Below the pieces are notes generated by a model. The model was not told the origin of the DNA and made no database searches. It saw only the letters and a list, made by a program, of their open reading frames with translations. A stretch of DNA of 29,238 nucleotides from Candidatus Tectimicrobiota bacterium. GTDB lineage: Bacteria > UBA8248 > JACPRG01. This document shows, one piece after another, positions 22,794 through 29,238 of this stretch; the stretch's first letter is position 1; every line of letters starts with the position of its first letter. The stretch lies in the NCBI GenBank assembly GCA_016190025.1, contig JACPRG010000062.1, positions 1 through 29,238 on the forward strand, read 5' to 3'. The translations under genes were made by a program, and so were the position numbers.

Positions 22794-22820
22794 GAGGAGG
22801 GCCGGGTTTCCTTTTCAGTT

Positions 22821-22850
22821 TTGACAAGGATCGGCCAATCCTTTTAAGAT
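22821..22850 (+). promoter_or_regulatory. Promoter with a palindrome in its spacer, upstream of the ABM/CBS operon
   Basis: TTGACA (22821-22826) and TAAGAT (22845-22850) are 18 bases apart. The spacer carries AAGGATCGGCCAATCCTT (22826-22843), an 18-base palindrome with one mismatched pair. A palindrome between -35 and -10 is the layout of MerR-type or repressor-controlled promoters. The ABM gene starts 150 bases downstream. Confidence 0.6.
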
Positions 22851-22999
22851 CACGGCGCGCCTGAAAATGCCGGCTGCACCAGAGGCGGACGCCGGATCCG
22901 GTCTCTTTCCGGTCGGGATTTGTCCGGGGGAAAGGCCCCCGGGGAATGAGTTCCGGGAGGGGAAGGCCGGTTTCCGGGGATGGACGGGAGAGAGCGGGA

Positions 23000-23305
23000 A
23001 TGATTGTGGTCGCCAACCGCATCTGCGTGGCCGAAGGCTACGAGGAGGAATTCGAGAGGCGGTTTCGGGAACGGGAAGGCTTGGTGGACAAAAGCGCGGG
23101 GTTCATCCGGAACGAGGTTCTCCGTCCCGTGAAGGGCGATTGCTATGTGGTCAAGACCTATTGGGAGGACATGGCCTCCTTCGAGGCGTGGACCCAAAGC
23201 AAGGCGTTCCGGGAGGCGCACGCCAAGCATCCACCCAAGGAGATGTTCGCCGGACCCAACGTTTTGGAGATCCACGAAGTCCTCTACACAACGGAGCGGC
23301 GATGA
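23000..23305 (+). CDS. Antibiotic biosynthesis monooxygenase (ABM)-fold protein, IsdG/HmoB-like
   Basis: The 101-residue protein from ATG 23000 opens MIVVANRICVAEGYEEEFERRFRER and has AGFIRNEVLRP, VVKTYWEDMASFEAWTQSKAFREAH, the ABM dimeric alpha/beta-barrel pattern. Relatives include heme-degrading IsdG/HmoB enzymes and small quinone-forming monooxygenases; the NxxxV start and TYW...FxxWxxSxxFxxAH fit the heme-degrading type best, but heme binding is not proven. Its stop overlaps the CBS gene (ATGA at 23302-23305), so the two are translationally coupled and controlled by the palindrome-bearing promoter at 22821. Confidence 0.82.
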   Translation: MIVVANRICVAEGYEEEFERRFREREGLVDKSAGFIRNEVLRPVKGDCYVVKTYWEDMASFEAWTQSKAFREAHAKHPPKEMFAGPNVLEIHEVLYTTERR

Positions 23306-23745
23306 CCAGGAAGCAGGAGGTCTCCCAGGGGGAGGCCAAGGTTCGCGACTATATGAGTGAGAACGTTGTCTCGATCCCACTCGGCGAAACGCTGAAGCTG
23401 GCCGAGGACATCATGACGCTGGGAAACATCCGTCACTTGCCGGTGGTGGAGGCCGGGCACCTCGTCGGCGTGGTCAGCCAGAGGGACCTGCTTCGCGTCT
23501 CCTTGACGACGGTCCTGGAGCACAGCGAGTCGGACCGGGAGTTGTTTTTGGAGTCGGTCAAGATTTCCGAGGTCATGACGCCGATGGTCCGGACCATCAC
23601 CCCCGAGGCGCCCATCTCGGAGGCCGCCCGGATGATGCTGGCGCACAAAATCGGCTGTCTCCCGGTGCTCAGCAACGGAGATGAGATCATCGGGCTGATC
23701 ACGGAGACCGACATTTTGCGGGCGTTCCTGGACTATCTCGACTGA
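23302..23745 (+). CDS. Two-CBS-domain protein
   Basis: The 147 residues consist almost wholly of two CBS domains: VRDYMSENVVSIPLGETLKLAEDIM...HLPVVEAGHLVGVVSQRDLLR (about 13-66) and ISEVMTPMVRTITPEAPISEAARMMLAHKIGCLPVLSNGDEIIGLITETDILRAF (about 88-142). Such tandem pairs bind adenosine nucleotides and regulate partner proteins; no catalytic domain is attached. It overlaps the ABM gene by four bases, so the partner may be the ABM protein or a soluble redox function controlled with it. Confidence 0.92.
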   Translation: MTRKQEVSQGEAKVRDYMSENVVSIPLGETLKLAEDIMTLGNIRHLPVVEAGHLVGVVSQRDLLRVSLTTVLEHSESDRELFLESVKISEVMTPMVRTITPEAPISEAARMMLAHKIGCLPVLSNGDEIIGLITETDILRAFLDYLD

Positions 23746-23771
23746 CCTGCCCTTTCTCCGCGCGACCTGCG

Positions 23772-23800
23772 TTGACACGGTGTCCGGCGGGTGTTAGAAA
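23772..23800 (+). promoter_or_regulatory. Strong promoter of the PNPOx-like/rubredoxin unit
   Basis: TTGACA (23772-23777), a 17-base spacer and TAGAAA (23795-23800) lie 80 bases before the GTG at 23880. Confidence 0.7.
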
Positions 23801-23879
23801 AAAGGCCGTTTCCGCTGATTGCCGGGAGAAGGGCGAAGCGCCCCGCGGCGCCCGGGAGATTCGGAAGGGGGGCTTCCCG

Positions 23880-24350
23880 GTGAGCAGAAGGCTGGGAGAC
23901 CAGATCCCGGAGGATTTCCGGAGAAAGCTCCGCTCGGAGGACTTGTCCACCCTCGAAGGCCGGGCCCTTTTGTTGTTGAGCCTCGATGAAGCGGGCTTTC
24001 CGCATCCGGCCATGCTCTCCTACCGCGAGATGGGGTCCCCGGACTCCAGGACGGCGCGGTTCGCCATGTGGAAGGGAACCACGACCGGCAGGAACATCCG
24101 CCGCAACCCTTCGATGACCCTCGTCGCCGTGGACAGGGAGATGAGCTACTATCTCAAGGGCCGCGCCTCCGTGTTCCGGGAGGATTCGGAGACCTTCCCG
24201 GGCTGCAGCGTGTATGACTTCCGGGTGGAGGAGGTCCTGGAGGACAGGGAGCCTCAAATCCCCATCACGGGAGGCGTTGTGTATCGCCACCCGGAGGGGC
24301 CGGAGCCGGTCGAATCCCGAAGGCGTCATCTGGCCGAGCTGAACGGGTGA
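23880..24350 (+). CDS. Pyridoxamine 5'-phosphate oxidase-like flavin-binding protein
   Basis: From GTG 23880 (GGAAGGGGG upstream) the protein has 156 residues. The split-barrel pattern is seen in STLEGRALLLLSLDEAGFPHPAMLSY, WKGTTTGRNIRRNPSMTLVAVD and YYLKGRASVFRED. These are typical of PNPOx-like proteins that bind FMN or F420 and reduce small substrates. The exact activity is unknown. Rubredoxin starts 57 bases downstream, so a redox partnership is plausible. Shared transcription is inferred from the promoter at 23772 and the absence of a terminator between them. Confidence 0.72.
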   Translation: MSRRLGDQIPEDFRRKLRSEDLSTLEGRALLLLSLDEAGFPHPAMLSYREMGSPDSRTARFAMWKGTTTGRNIRRNPSMTLVAVDREMSYYLKGRASVFREDSETFPGCSVYDFRVEEVLEDREPQIPITGGVVYRHPEGPEPVESRRRHLAELNG

Positions 24351-24407
24351 AGGGACGGACTCGTTTCTGGCCGATGCGGTCTTCCGCGTCCCGTCAGGGG
24401 AGGGCCG

Positions 24408-24572
24408 ATGAGGTATCAATGCGGCGTGTGCGGATTCGTCTACGATCCGGAGGAAGGGGACCCGGACGGCGGGATCGCCCCGGACACGCCGTTCGAGGAT
24501 GTCCCGGACAACTGGGAATGCCCGGTCTGCGGCGCGGCCAAGGCCGACTTTTCTCTCCTTGAGGAGGAGTAG
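24408..24572 (+). CDS. Rubredoxin
   Basis: This 54-residue gene was found by direct reading. The four iron ligands are Cys5, Cys8, Cys38 and Cys41 in [12 protein letters not shown] and [13 protein letters not shown], with the standard acidic loop [19 protein letters not shown] between them. It is a one-electron carrier in the cytoplasm. GGGGAGG lies just before the ATG. Its neighbour is a PNPOx-like flavoprotein, a possible electron partner. The length and motifs match classical rubredoxins throughout. Confidence 0.96.
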   Translation: MRYQCGVCGFVYDPEEGDPDGGIAPDTPFEDVPDNWECPVCGAAKADFSLLEEE

Positions 24573-24634
24573 GCTGCCCGTCGGCCGGCCCGGGTCTTGT
24601 CTTTCACCCGCGTTCTGCCATTTCAGGAGTCCAG

Positions 24635-25588
24635 ATGAGCGTTTCCTACCCAGAGCTTCGGCGGCGGATTGAGTCGCGCGACAGGGGGCTGAGGGAAAAG
24701 GTGATGACCCTTTCCGAGGCCGCAAGCCTGGTCCGCGACGGGGATCACGTGGGCATTGGAGGCAACACCTTCTCCCGCACGCCTTTCGCCATGGTCTGGG
24801 AACTGGTCCGGCAGAGGAAAAAAAACCTGACGGTCTCCCGCAACATCACCTCTACCGAGGGCGACCTGCTTTTGGCCGGTGGGTGCACCCGGCACTACAT
24901 CACCAGTTGGTTCAGCCAGGGGATCATCTGGGGCGTGTCGCGGGTGATGAGGCACTTCGTGGAGTCCGGCGAGGCGAGGTTTGAAGAGTGGAGCCACATG
25001 AGCATCGGTCTGATGTACCGGGCGGGGGCCATGGGCCTCCCCTTCATGCCGACCCGGGTGATGCTGGGTTCCGACGTGGCCAGAAACGTCGAGACGATGA
25101 AGGAGATGACCTGTCCTTTCACGGGAGAGAAACTGGCCTTGATCCCCGCCTTGAACCCGGACGTGGCCCTCATCCACGTCCACCGGGCGGATCCCTATGG
25201 CAACGCCCAGTTCGACGGCCTGCCGTTTATGGATGCCGACCTTGCCATGGCGGCTGACAAGGTCATCCTCACCACCGAGCAGGTCATCCACAACGACCAG
25301 ATCCGCAGGGCCCCGGACCGGACGAAGATCCCCTACTTCTGCGTGGAGGCCGTGGTGGAGGTGCCTTACGGCTCCGTCCCTCATGAGTGCTGGGGACTCT
25401 ACGAGCCCTTCTACCGGCACATGGATTTCTACGCCAAATTGACCCGCGAGAAGGGGTTGGAGGGAGCGCACGAATATTTGAAAAAATGCGTGTACGAGCC
25501 CGAGGGCTGGAATGACTTTCTGAACCGGGTCGGCTTCTCCGAGCTGATAGAGGCCATGGTGGCGGGAAGGAGGATGTACAGTGACTGA
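24635..25588 (+). CDS. CoA-transferase subunit A (glutaconate CoA-transferase type)
   Basis: The 317-residue protein contains SLVRDGDHVGIGGNTFSRTPFAMVWELVR, GGCTRHYITSW, and LIPALNPDVALIHVHRADPYGNAQ, the layout of the alpha subunit of class I CoA-transferases such as GctA. The subunit positions the CoA acceptor in an A2B2-type complex with the next gene, which overlaps its end by eight bases. AGGAG lies six bases before the ATG. The acid substrate is unknown; glutaconate, 3-oxoadipate or a related dicarboxylate is possible. Confidence 0.9.
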   Translation: MSVSYPELRRRIESRDRGLREKVMTLSEAASLVRDGDHVGIGGNTFSRTPFAMVWELVRQRKKNLTVSRNITSTEGDLLLAGGCTRHYITSWFSQGIIWGVSRVMRHFVESGEARFEEWSHMSIGLMYRAGAMGLPFMPTRVMLGSDVARNVETMKEMTCPFTGEKLALIPALNPDVALIHVHRADPYGNAQFDGLPFMDADLAMAADKVILTTEQVIHNDQIRRAPDRTKIPYFCVEAVVEVPYGSVPHECWGLYEPFYRHMDFYAKLTREKGLEGAHEYLKKCVYEPEGWNDFLNRVGFSELIEAMVAGRRMYSD

Positions 25589-26360
25589 TACGGCGACCCG
25601 GAGCGATTACACCGCGGCCGAGCTCCTCTCAGTCATGAGCGCCCGGATACTGGAGGACGGCAAGGTCCTCTTCGCTGGCGTGGGCATTCCGCTCCTCGCG
25701 GCCACTTTGGCTCAGCGCATGCACGCCCCCCACCTCACCATCCTCTTCGAGGGGGGTGTCATCGGGCCTTTCATCGAGCCCGGAAAGCTTCCCCCCTCGA
25801 CCAACGAGGCGCGCACCGCCCGCAAGGCCAACATGGTCCCCACCAGCACGGACGTCCTGCTCCTGCTCCAGCGGGGCTACGTGGATTACGGGTTCATGGG
25901 CGGCGCCCAGGTGGACCAGTACGGCAACTTGAACAGCTCCGTCATCGGCGATCCCAGGCGCCCCAAGGTCCGGCTGCCGGGCAGCGGCGGGGGGAACGAC
26001 ATCGCGAGCCTCGCCAAGATGATCGTCGCCATGCCCCATGAAAAAAAGCGGTTTGTGGAAAAGGTGGACTTTGTCACCAGCCCCGGCTACCTGGACGGAG
26101 GGACCAGCCGGCGGGACGCCGGTCTCATCACGGGCAGCATGCACAAGGTCATCACCGACCTTTGCATCTTCGGCTTCGACGAGGAAAGCAGGCGCATGAG
26201 GCTCGAGGCCCTCCATCCCGGCGTCCGGGTCGAGCAGATGCTCGAGAACACGGGGTTCCGCCCCATTGTTCCCGACAAGGTGGATGTGACGGAGCCCCCG
26301 ACGGAGGAAGAGCTGGCCATCCTGAACGAGCTCGACCCCGATCGGATGTATCTCCATTAG
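25581..26360 (+). CDS. CoA-transferase subunit B (glutaconate CoA-transferase type)
   Basis: The 259-residue beta subunit carries the likely catalytic Glu57 in LTILFEGGVIGPFI, which forms the glutamyl-CoA thioester, and the glycine-rich GSGGGNDIASLAK typical of this group. FMGGAQVDQYGNLNSSVIGD also matches. It starts with GTG inside the end of the A-subunit gene and is surely cotranslated with it. Together they move CoA between carboxylates, fitting the acyl-CoA theme of the window (thiolase operon, acyl-CoA synthetase). Confidence 0.9.
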   Translation: MTDTATRSDYTAAELLSVMSARILEDGKVLFAGVGIPLLAATLAQRMHAPHLTILFEGGVIGPFIEPGKLPPSTNEARTARKANMVPTSTDVLLLLQRGYVDYGFMGGAQVDQYGNLNSSVIGDPRRPKVRLPGSGGGNDIASLAKMIVAMPHEKKRFVEKVDFVTSPGYLDGGTSRRDAGLITGSMHKVITDLCIFGFDEESRRMRLEALHPGVRVEQMLENTGFRPIVPDKVDVTEPPTEEELAILNELDPDRMYLH

Positions 26361-26481
26361 GTGTCAAATCCTGTCCCCTGCAAGGCGTTGCGGGTTGTCA
26401 ACGGGCGGCCCGTCCGCTGAAGGTTTCGCGGTGTCCGCGGCCTGAGCCGCAAGGAGCCGGGGGCGCCCAGGAGGTTTGCAT

Positions 26482-28653
26482 TTGGACGCCGAGCGCATCC
26501 GTCAGCTCCTCGCAGCGGCCCGGCGCGAGGGGCGCGCGGTCCTGAGTGAGCCGGAGGCCCTGGAGGTCCTGCGGTCAGCGGGCGTCCCCGTCGTTCCGAT
26601 GGAGGTCGCCCGGGACCCGGAGGGCGCCGCCACCTCGGCCGGCCGGATCGGCTTCCCGGTCATTCTGAAGGTCGTCTCCCCCGACCTGCCCCACAAGACG
26701 GAGGCGGGCGGGGTGGCCGTCCGCCTCAGGGACGCGGAGGAAGTCCGCCGGGCCGCGTCTGAGATGCAGGCCCGCGTCCGGAGCGCCCGTCCCGGGGCCC
26801 GCCTTCAGGGCTTCTCGGTCCAGGCCACGGCCGAGGGCGTCGAGACCCTGGCCTCCGTCACTTGGGATGCGACGTTCGGGCCGGTCCTGGCCTTCGCCCT
26901 GGGGGGTGTGTGGGCCGAGGTGCTGGAGGACGTGGCGTTCCGGCTCGTGCCCGTCGGCGCCGGCGACGTGGAGGAAGTGCTGGCGGAGGTGAAAGGCGCC
27001 CGGCTGCTGAACGGCTTCCGGGGAAGCCCCCCCGTGGACCGCGCCGCGCTGCGGGAAGCCCTCCTCCGTCTCTCCGACCTGGCCCGGGAGTTTTCAGAAG
27101 AGATCGCCGAGGTCGAGATCAACCCCCTGTTCGCCGGGCCGGAGGGCGTCCGGGCGGCGGACGGGCTGATCCGTTTGCACGACCCCCGCGGCCAAGAGGC
27201 GCGCGGGGCCGCCTTATCCTCCGCCGGAACCGGATTCCGGCCCGTCCTGGAGCCCCGCTCGGTCGCGGTGGTTGGCGCCTCGGCCGACCCCCGGAAACCG
27301 GGGTACTCCTTGCTGAAGAACATCCTGGACGGCGGCTATGCGGGCGAGGTGTACCCCATCAACCCGAGAGGCGGGGAGATCCTCGGCCGCAGGGCCTATC
27401 CCACCGTCCTGGACGTGCCGGGGGAGATCGACCTGGTCTTCTTCCTCCTTCCCCGCGAGCATGTGGCGGGAATCCTGGACCAGTGCGGGAAGAAGGGCGT
27501 GAAGGGGGCGGTCATCGTCACGGCGGGGTTCGGCGAGGTCTCCGGTCCCGGCCGGGGCCTCGACGCGGAGCTCCGCGCGGCCATCCAGAGGAGCGGCGTC
27601 CGCTGCACGGGTCCCAACACCATCGGGGTGACCAACGCCCACCGCCGCTTCATCGCCAGCTTCGTCCCCTTCGAGGACTGGCTGCCTGGCAAGGTCTCCA
27701 TCATGGCCCAGACGGGCAATTTCACCGGCTGCCTGGCCAATCAGATCATGGACCAGGAGTTCCAGCGGCTCGGCATCGGCAAGAGCGTCTCCGTGGGGAA
27801 CAAGGTCGATCTGGACGAGGTGGACTTTCTGGCGTATTGCCGGGACGACCCCGAGACCGGGGTGATCGGCCTGTATCTGGAAAGCCTGCCGCGCGCGCGG
27901 GCTTTTTTCTCTCTCGCCCAGGAGGTCAAGCGCGAGAAGCCCATCATCGTCCTCAAGCCCGGCCGGACGGAGACGGGCGCCCGGGTCTCGCTCTCCCATA
28001 CGGGGGCCTTGGCGTCCGACGACAAGATCTTCGACGCGGCGTGCCGGCAGTACGGGGTCATCCGGGCCAGGACGGTGCAGGAGTTCCTGGCGCTCCTGAA
28101 AGGCTTTTCTTTCCAGCCTCTGCCCCGGGGCCGCCGGGTGGCCCTGGTCTCGTACAGCGGCGGGGCCGCCGTCATCGCCTCCGACGAGCTGGCGGCGGCC
28201 GGTCTCGAGCTTCCCGACTTTGACGAGCGCACGCTGAGCCGGCTCAGGGCGCTGATGCCGGAGTGGCAGCCCGTCCGGAACCCGGTGGACCTGTGGCCGG
28301 CCATGACGGGCGACAACCTGCGCATCCAGGCGGAGTCGATCCGGGCGGCCATGGAGGACGCGAACACCGACGCGGTTCTGCTCATCCTCCTGGCCGTTCC
28401 CAACGCGGCGTGCGACGGCCTGTCGGCGGAGTTCCGCGCAGCCATGGACGCCAACCCGCACAAACCCATCCTCTGCCTCTTCCTCGGCGGCAAGACGGCA
28501 GCGCGCTGGAAGCGGGAGATGGAGGAGGAGGGGAGGGACCGGGAGACGCGGGTCCCGGTCTTCGAGGACTCCTCCGTGGCGGTTCGCGTCCTGGAGGCCA
28601 TGGCCGGCTACGCGGAGAGGCGGGGGAAGACCTCGCCCGAGCCGCAACTCTAG
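26482..28653 (+). CDS. NDP-forming acyl-CoA synthetase, permuted single-chain type
   Basis: I start at TTG 26482, seven bases after GGAGG, giving 723 residues. An ATP-grasp domain comes first (about 1-225: EALEVLRSAGVPVVP, LKVVSPDLPHKTEAGGV, EVEINPLFAGP). A CoA-binding Rossmann domain follows (about 250-375: SVAVVGASADPRKPGYSLL, YPINPRGGEILGRRAY), then the succinyl-CoA-ligase-like domains (about 395 to the end) with the phospho-histidine His506 in LSHTGALASDDKIFD. Many relatives (Pat, ADP-forming acetate-CoA ligases) put the ATP-grasp last; here it leads. It makes acyl-CoA from an acid with ATP, or the reverse. It follows the CoA-transferase pair on the same strand. Confidence 0.9.
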   Translation: MDAERIRQLLAAARREGRAVLSEPEALEVLRSAGVPVVPMEVARDPEGAATSAGRIGFPVILKVVSPDLPHKTEAGGVAVRLRDAEEVRRAASEMQARVRSARPGARLQGFSVQATAEGVETLASVTWDATFGPVLAFALGGVWAEVLEDVAFRLVPVGAGDVEEVLAEVKGARLLNGFRGSPPVDRAALREALLRLSDLAREFSEEIAEVEINPLFAGPEGVRAADGLIRLHDPRGQEARGAALSSAGTGFRPVLEPRSVAVVGASADPRKPGYSLLKNILDGGYAGEVYPINPRGGEILGRRAYPTVLDVPGEIDLVFFLLPREHVAGILDQCGKKGVKGAVIVTAGFGEVSGPGRGLDAELRAAIQRSGVRCTGPNTIGVTNAHRRFIASFVPFEDWLPGKVSIMAQTGNFTGCLANQIMDQEFQRLGIGKSVSVGNKVDLDEVDFLAYCRDDPETGVIGLYLESLPRARAFFSLAQEVKREKPIIVLKPGRTETGARVSLSHTGALASDDKIFDAACRQYGVIRARTVQEFLALLKGFSFQPLPRGRRVALVSYSGGAAVIASDELAAAGLELPDFDERTLSRLRALMPEWQPVRNPVDLWPAMTGDNLRIQAESIRAAMEDANTDAVLLILLAVPNAACDGLSAEFRAAMDANPHKPILCLFLGGKTAARWKREMEEEGRDRETRVPVFEDSSVAVRVLEAMAGYAERRGKTSPEPQL

Positions 28654-28769
28654 GGAGCGGCCGCATTTCCCGAGGGGAGCCCTTTGCCGTCAAGACAAGC
28701 CCGCTCTTTCAGGGCGAGCGCGCCGCGGCCGGGCTTCGGCCGTGACCGCAGGCTCGGGGAAGGGTGGAC

Positions 28770-29162
28770 CTAATCAGGAAGGACCGCGACGGCCTCGATC
28801 TCGACGAGAAAATCGGGTGAGGCCAGGGCCGCCACGCAGACCAGGGTCGAGGTGGGGAAATCCCCCTTGAAAAACGCGCCTCGCGCCCGGCGCACCGGGT
28901 CGGCGTTGCGGATGTCCGTGACGTAGACGTTGATCTTCACCACGTCGTTCATCGTCCCGCCCGCTTTTTCCACCAGCCCCCGGATGTTCTTGAAGACCTG
29001 CCTCGCCTGCGCGAGCGGGTCTCCTTTCCCGACCAGCTTCCCTTTGGGGCTCATGGCGGTTTGGCCGGCGATGTAGACGTGATTCCCGGCCCGGAGGGCC
29101 TGGGACCACGTGTTCGGCGGCGGCTCGTACACCTTGGGGCTTTTGATGCGCACCTTCGCCAT
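28770..29162 (-). CDS. RidA (YjgF/YER057c/UK114)-family protein
   Basis: From ATG 29162, with an ideal GGAGGAAAC site, the protein has 130 residues. Rid-family features are SQALRAGNHVYIAGQTAMSPKGKLVG, QARQVFKNIRGLVEKAGGTMNDVVKINVYVTDI and LVEIEAVAVLP. RidA enzymes hydrolyse reactive enamine/imine intermediates using an arginine near the C-terminus (usually P-A-R-S); here that position reads PTSTLVCVAAL, without Arg. It may belong to a non-RidA Rid subgroup with another activity. It converges with the acyl-CoA synthetase; a hairpin without T-run (28726-28742) lies between them. Confidence 0.9.
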   Translation of the reverse strand: MAKVRIKSPKVYEPPPNTWSQALRAGNHVYIAGQTAMSPKGKLVGKGDPLAQARQVFKNIRGLVEKAGGTMNDVVKINVYVTDIRNADPVRRARGAFFKGDFPTSTLVCVAALASPDFLVEIEAVAVLPD

Positions 29163-29196
29163 GATGTTTCCTCCTTGAAATGAGCGCTCAGCGTGG

Positions 29197-29213
29197 GAGG
29201 TCACAGACCTCAA
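29197..29213 (-). repeat. 17-bp motif TTGAGGTCTGTGACCTC, copy 2
   Basis: The minus strand repeats exactly the 17 bases found at 15213-15229. It lies 34 bases upstream of the RidA-family start, where a regulatory site or the mark of a lost element could be. Confidence 0.6.
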
Positions 29214-29238
29214 ACGGCGTCGGCCCGGAGTTCCGAGA

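Larger units (their letters stand above)
22316..22999. other. Gene-poor 684-base stretch rich in signals
   Basis: No credible protein gene is seen. It contains a minus-strand terminator (22541-22567), a second strong hairpin (22585-22592 with 22608-22615), a possible minus-strand promoter (22743-22771), a 25-base direct repeat (22699-22723 and 22769-22793) and a plus-strand promoter (22821-22850). A minus-strand small RNA is a possible explanation. Confidence 0.5.

Noticed and set aside
1..29238. CRISPR arrays, toxin-antitoxin pairs, phage genes, rRNA genes or known riboswitches
   Set aside because: I saw no regularly spaced repeats with unique spacers, no recognisable TA or phage genes, no rRNA and no riboswitch consensus in the gaps.

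Overview
This is a GC-rich bacterial chromosomal window, judged by eye from codon and third-position bias. Gram-negative traits are lipoproteins with LAGC- and VGGC-type lipoboxes, a surE-pcm pair and a LysM/M23 envelope peptidase. Three orphan NMT1/THI5-type periplasmic binding proteins, many acyl-CoA enzymes and tRNA genes with an encoded CCA fit uncultured soil or sediment lineages such as Rokubacteria/Methylomirabilota, Tectomicrobia or 'deltaproteobacteria'. That placement is inference; no rRNA or marker phylogeny is available here.

Left part (1-9.3 kb). The end of a hydantoinase-B gene overlaps a class IV aminotransferase, followed by a dihydrodipicolinate-reductase-like dehydrogenase, suggesting an amino-acid or cyclic-amide catabolic operon. 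A convergent binding-protein gene (minus strand) has a terminator-like hairpin in its leader. Upstream of it lies a minus-strand tRNA-Val/tRNA-Asp operon with a clear promoter. A second binding protein follows, then a beta-oxidation operon (thiolase, 3-hydroxyacyl-CoA dehydrogenase, acyl-CoA dehydrogenase).

Middle (9.4-19.6 kb). A lipoprotein, surE, pcm and tRNA-Pro with a good terminator come first. Then comes a stretch that looks accessory. It starts with a promoter-led trio of a Gfo/Idh/MocA dehydrogenase, a DAHP-synthase-like enzyme and a shikimate-dehydrogenase-like enzyme; the last two deviate from their families at substrate-contact motifs. It continues with an IS1380-type transposase remnant, IS-end-like repeats, an unrecognised secreted protein, a third orphan binding protein and a divergent M20 hydrolase.

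Right part (19.6-29.2 kb). A SLOG/TIGR00725 protein, a LysM-M23 lipoprotein and apt are followed by two small minus-strand genes and a gene-poor stretch (22.3-23.0 kb). That stretch holds a minus-strand terminator, a direct repeat and a promoter with a palindrome in its spacer. Next are an ABM-fold monooxygenase overlapping a CBS protein, a PNPOx-like flavoprotein with rubredoxin, a two-subunit CoA-transferase, an NDP-forming acyl-CoA synthetase with permuted domains, and a convergent RidA-family gene.

The best candidate for something undescribed is the 12.05-15.12 kb trio. It resembles part of a modified shikimate or aminoshikimate route, but other essential steps are absent from the window.
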